From assembly GCA_023427285.1 (NCBI GenBank), contig JAEZBH010000245.1:1-6251 (forward strand): DNA of 6,251 nt, given 5' to 3'. A model generated the notes under the pieces. It was not told the origin of the DNA. It did not search any database and saw nothing but the letters and a program-made list of their open reading frames with translations. The DNA comes from Pseudomonadota bacterium. Lineage in GTDB: Bacteria; Pseudomonadota; Alphaproteobacteria; Sphingomonadales; Sphingomonadaceae. Below, one piece after another: positions 4,720 to 6,251 of this stretch (within the stretch, counting starts at the first letter, position 1; every line of letters starts with the position of its first letter). Made by a program: the position numbers and the translations under genes.

Positions 4720-6075
4720 ATGACCGATACAGGCAACGCAGTCACATCAGCCGAAGATCTCGCCCAGGCGGTCACAATTCCGCCTGAGGCTTATATCTCG
4801 GAAGACTATGCGCGGGCCGAGCGCGACAAGCTGTGGCGCAAGGTCTGGCTGCAAGCGGGCCGATTGGAAGAAATTCCCGAAATCGGCAGCTACCTCACCT
4901 ACGATATCCTCGATGATTCCGTCATCATCGTGCGCACCGGGGCCGATGAAATTCGCGCCTTTCACAATGTCTGCCCCCATCGGGGCCGCCGCCTCATCGA
5001 CACTCCGCCCGGCAAGCGCAACGCCCGCGGCAAGAAGATGAATTTCGTTTGCGGCTTCCATGCGTGGACCTTCAACCATGAAGGCAAATGCACATACGTG
5101 CCCCATCAGGACGACTGGCAGGGGGCGCTGACGGAAGAGCGCGCCGGGCTGGGCGCGGTCAAGGTTGACACATGGGGCGGCTGGGTCTGGATCAACCTCG
5201 ACCCCGATGCAGGCCCGCTGCGGGACTATCTGGAGCCCGCCGCCTCCTTGCTTGACCCGTTCCAGCTTCAGAATATGCGCTTCCGCTGGCGCAAATGGAT
5301 TGTGTTCGACTGCAACTGGAAAGTGGCGCTGGAAGCCTTCAACGAGACCTACCACGTCCCCGGCACGCACCCGGAATTCATGGCGTTTGGAGAATTCAGA
5401 GGCTGGGCCAGAAACCACGGGCTGCACAGCAACATCGGCTACGATGCACCCACGAACATGGATGAGAACCAGGCGAAGCTGCGCATCGGCACGGGCGATG
5501 CCCGCATTTCCACGGCCGAGATGCAGAACTTCACGTGGGAGAACGCCAACACCAACACCACCATGACGCTGGTGAAGGCAGCAGAGCGCCTGAAGGACGA
5601 ACTGCCCGAAGGCACGCCCGCGCCAGACGTGCTCCGCCACTGGCTGGAATCCGCCCGTCGGGACGACGAAGCGCGCGGCGTGATCTGGCCAACGGTTGAG
5701 CCGGCCCATACCGCCAAAAGCGGCACCGCGTGGCAGATTTTTCCGAACTTCCAGATCGGCCATTCCGTCAACAACATGCTCTGCTACAGCGCACGGCCTT
5801 ACGGTTACAACCCCGACAAATGCATTTTCGAGGCCGCTGTTTACGAACTTTTCCCGGCAGGCCAAGCGCCTGAGACCGAATGGGAATATACGCCCGCCGA
5901 CCAATGGCCACCGGTGCTGCAACAAGACTTCGCCAACATGGCCGCTGTGCAGCAGGGCATGAAGAATGTCGGCTTCCGCGGCACCCAGCCCAACCCTTAC
6001 ATGGAACGGGCGGTGGCAAGCCTGCAATTTAACCTGGCGCGCTATATGGGCACCGGCACCCCGCGCCGTCTGTAG
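4720..6075 (+). CDS. Rieske non-heme iron oxygenase, alpha subunit (aromatic ring-hydroxylating dioxygenase family), 451 aa
   Basis: Catalyses O2-dependent hydroxylation using electrons passed from a ferredoxin/reductase, neither of which is in this window. N-terminal Rieske domain: Cys85-x-His87 (CPHRG) and Cys111-x2-His114 (CGFHAWTF) bind the [2Fe-2S] cluster; the stretch between the pairs is 23 residues, longer than the usual 15-17. C-terminal catalytic domain: E209-T-Y-H212-x4-H217 gives two ligands of the mononuclear iron, with Asp403 (QQDFANMAAVQQGM) the probable third ligand. Glu209 stands where naphthalene dioxygenase has the bridging Asp205; carnitine oxygenase CntA has Glu there. 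FPNFQIGHS (341-349) is also family-typical. Length is normal for an alpha subunit. No beta subunit is adjacent, so an alpha-only enzyme is likely. It starts 9 bp after the SDR stop, with a weak purine-rich site overlapping that stop. Substrate unknown; ring or alicyclic hydroxylation is possible. Confidence 0.95.
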   Translation: MTDTGNAVTSAEDLAQAVTIPPEAYISEDYARAERDKLWRKVWLQAGRLEEIPEIGSYLTYDILDDSVIIVRTGADEIRAFHNVCPHRGRRLIDTPPGKRNARGKKMNFVCGFHAWTFNHEGKCTYVPHQDDWQGALTEERAGLGAVKVDTWGGWVWINLDPDAGPLRDYLEPAASLLDPFQLQNMRFRWRKWIVFDCNWKVALEAFNETYHVPGTHPEFMAFGEFRGWARNHGLHSNIGYDAPTNMDENQAKLRIGTGDARISTAEMQNFTWENANTNTTMTLVKAAERLKDELPEGTPAPDVLRHWLESARRDDEARGVIWPTVEPAHTAKSGTAWQIFPNFQIGHSVNNMLCYSARPYGYNPDKCIFEAAVYELFPAGQAPETEWEYTPADQWPPVLQQDFANMAAVQQGMKNVGFRGTQPNPYMERAVASLQFNLARYMGTGTPRRL

Positions 6076-6098
6076 ATACCTGAACAGGTTTTGTCTTT

Positions 6099-6124
6099 TG
6101 CAGGAGGGTCTTAACCCTCCTGCA
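6099..6124. terminator. Hairpin A2, probable terminator or 3'-end hairpin of the oxygenase operon
   Basis: A perfect 11-bp inverted repeat (arm TGCAGGAGGGT at 6099-6109, complement at 6114-6124) with a 4-nt loop, 23 bp after the oxygenase stop. As in copy 1, a T run precedes the stem; downstream there is only a loose T-rich stretch around 6131-6139. End formation for the rightward operon is likely, but it is not a textbook intrinsic terminator. Confidence 0.55.
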
Positions 6125-6232
6125 CCTCCCTTTCATTTTATCGGGCCACGTTTCCAATATCCGCCGGACACACGTTCGATCCAGTTAGCGTAACAGTGTG
6201 ACCCGAGTGCGTGCCAATAAACGACTGGGAGC

Positions 6233-6251
6233 GCGAGGGTCCGCGACCCTC
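6233..6251. terminator. Hairpin B2, cut by the window end
   Basis: The left arm GCGAGGGTC (6233-6241), a 3-nt loop and seven bases of the complementary arm are visible. Sequence is otherwise as in hairpin B1 read on the minus strand, so a full 9-bp stem is expected just past the edge. It could serve a convergent gene beyond the window. Confidence 0.5.

Larger units (their letters stand above)
6087..6251 (+). repeat. Composite two-hairpin intergenic repeat, copy 2 (runs off the window)
   Basis: Same architecture as the unit at 1194-1362, but on the plus strand: T-rich lead, hairpin A (6099-6124), about 101 bp of weakly conserved core, TGGGAGCGC, hairpin B (from 6233). It begins 11 bp after the oxygenase stop, just as copy 1 begins a few bases after the stop of the leftward operon, so both copies point the same way as the transcription that enters them. 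It fills the rest of the window after the oxygenase; no further gene is visible. Confidence 0.8.

Noticed and set aside
4747..6027. A 426-codon open frame on the minus strand opposite the Rieske gene
   Set aside because: It mirrors the codon structure of a clear Rieske oxygenase gene, has no domain of its own and no plausible ribosome site.
1194..6251. Composite transposon or genomic island bounded by the inverted repeats
   Set aside because: The repeats are hairpin units at operon 3' ends with no transposase, target-site duplication or terminal position that I can see; operon-end elements explain their placement better.

Overview
This GC-rich bacterial window is a catabolic-style gene block. 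Its mix of a crotonase, SnoaL-like proteins, several short-chain dehydrogenases (SDRs) and a stand-alone Rieske oxygenase alpha subunit suggests an alphaproteobacterium, plausibly a sphingomonad. That assignment is inference from gene content; no taxonomic marker is present.

Layout: (1) A rightward pair at the left edge: the end of a crotonase-family gene (enters from outside, stops at 653) and, 1 bp later, a SnoaL/NTF2-like gene (655-1179). (2) An intergenic repeat between convergent genes (1180-1365) with two strong hairpins. (3) A leftward three-gene operon read from 3699 down to 1366: a DHRS1-like SDR with a GTG start, an SDR resembling the (3R)-hydroxyacyl-CoA dehydrogenase domain of multifunctional enzyme type 2, and a second SnoaL-like gene joined by an ATGA overlap. 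(4) A 165-bp divergent control region (3700-3864) holding two look-alike dyads about six helical turns apart. (5) A rightward operon: a classical SDR (3865-4710) and a Rieske non-heme iron oxygenase alpha subunit (4720-6075). (6) A second copy of the intergenic repeat (6087 to the window end), in the opposite orientation to the first.

How the genes may work together: the Rieske enzyme would hydroxylate a hydrophobic substrate, the SDRs would oxidise or reduce hydroxyl/keto groups, the SnoaL-like proteins could dehydrate or isomerise, and the crotonase would act on a CoA-activated acid. This resembles parts of steroid, bile-acid, terpenoid or polycyclic degradation, but the substrate cannot be read from the sequence. 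No transposase, tRNA, rRNA, CRISPR array or dedicated regulator gene lies in the window, and the Rieske enzyme's ferredoxin and reductase are not here.

The most unusual points are the composite two-hairpin repeat placed after both divergent operons in matching orientation to transcription, the DHRS1-like SDR with Phe at the catalytic Tyr position, the twin dyads in the divergent promoter region, and a crotonase without either canonical hydratase glutamate.
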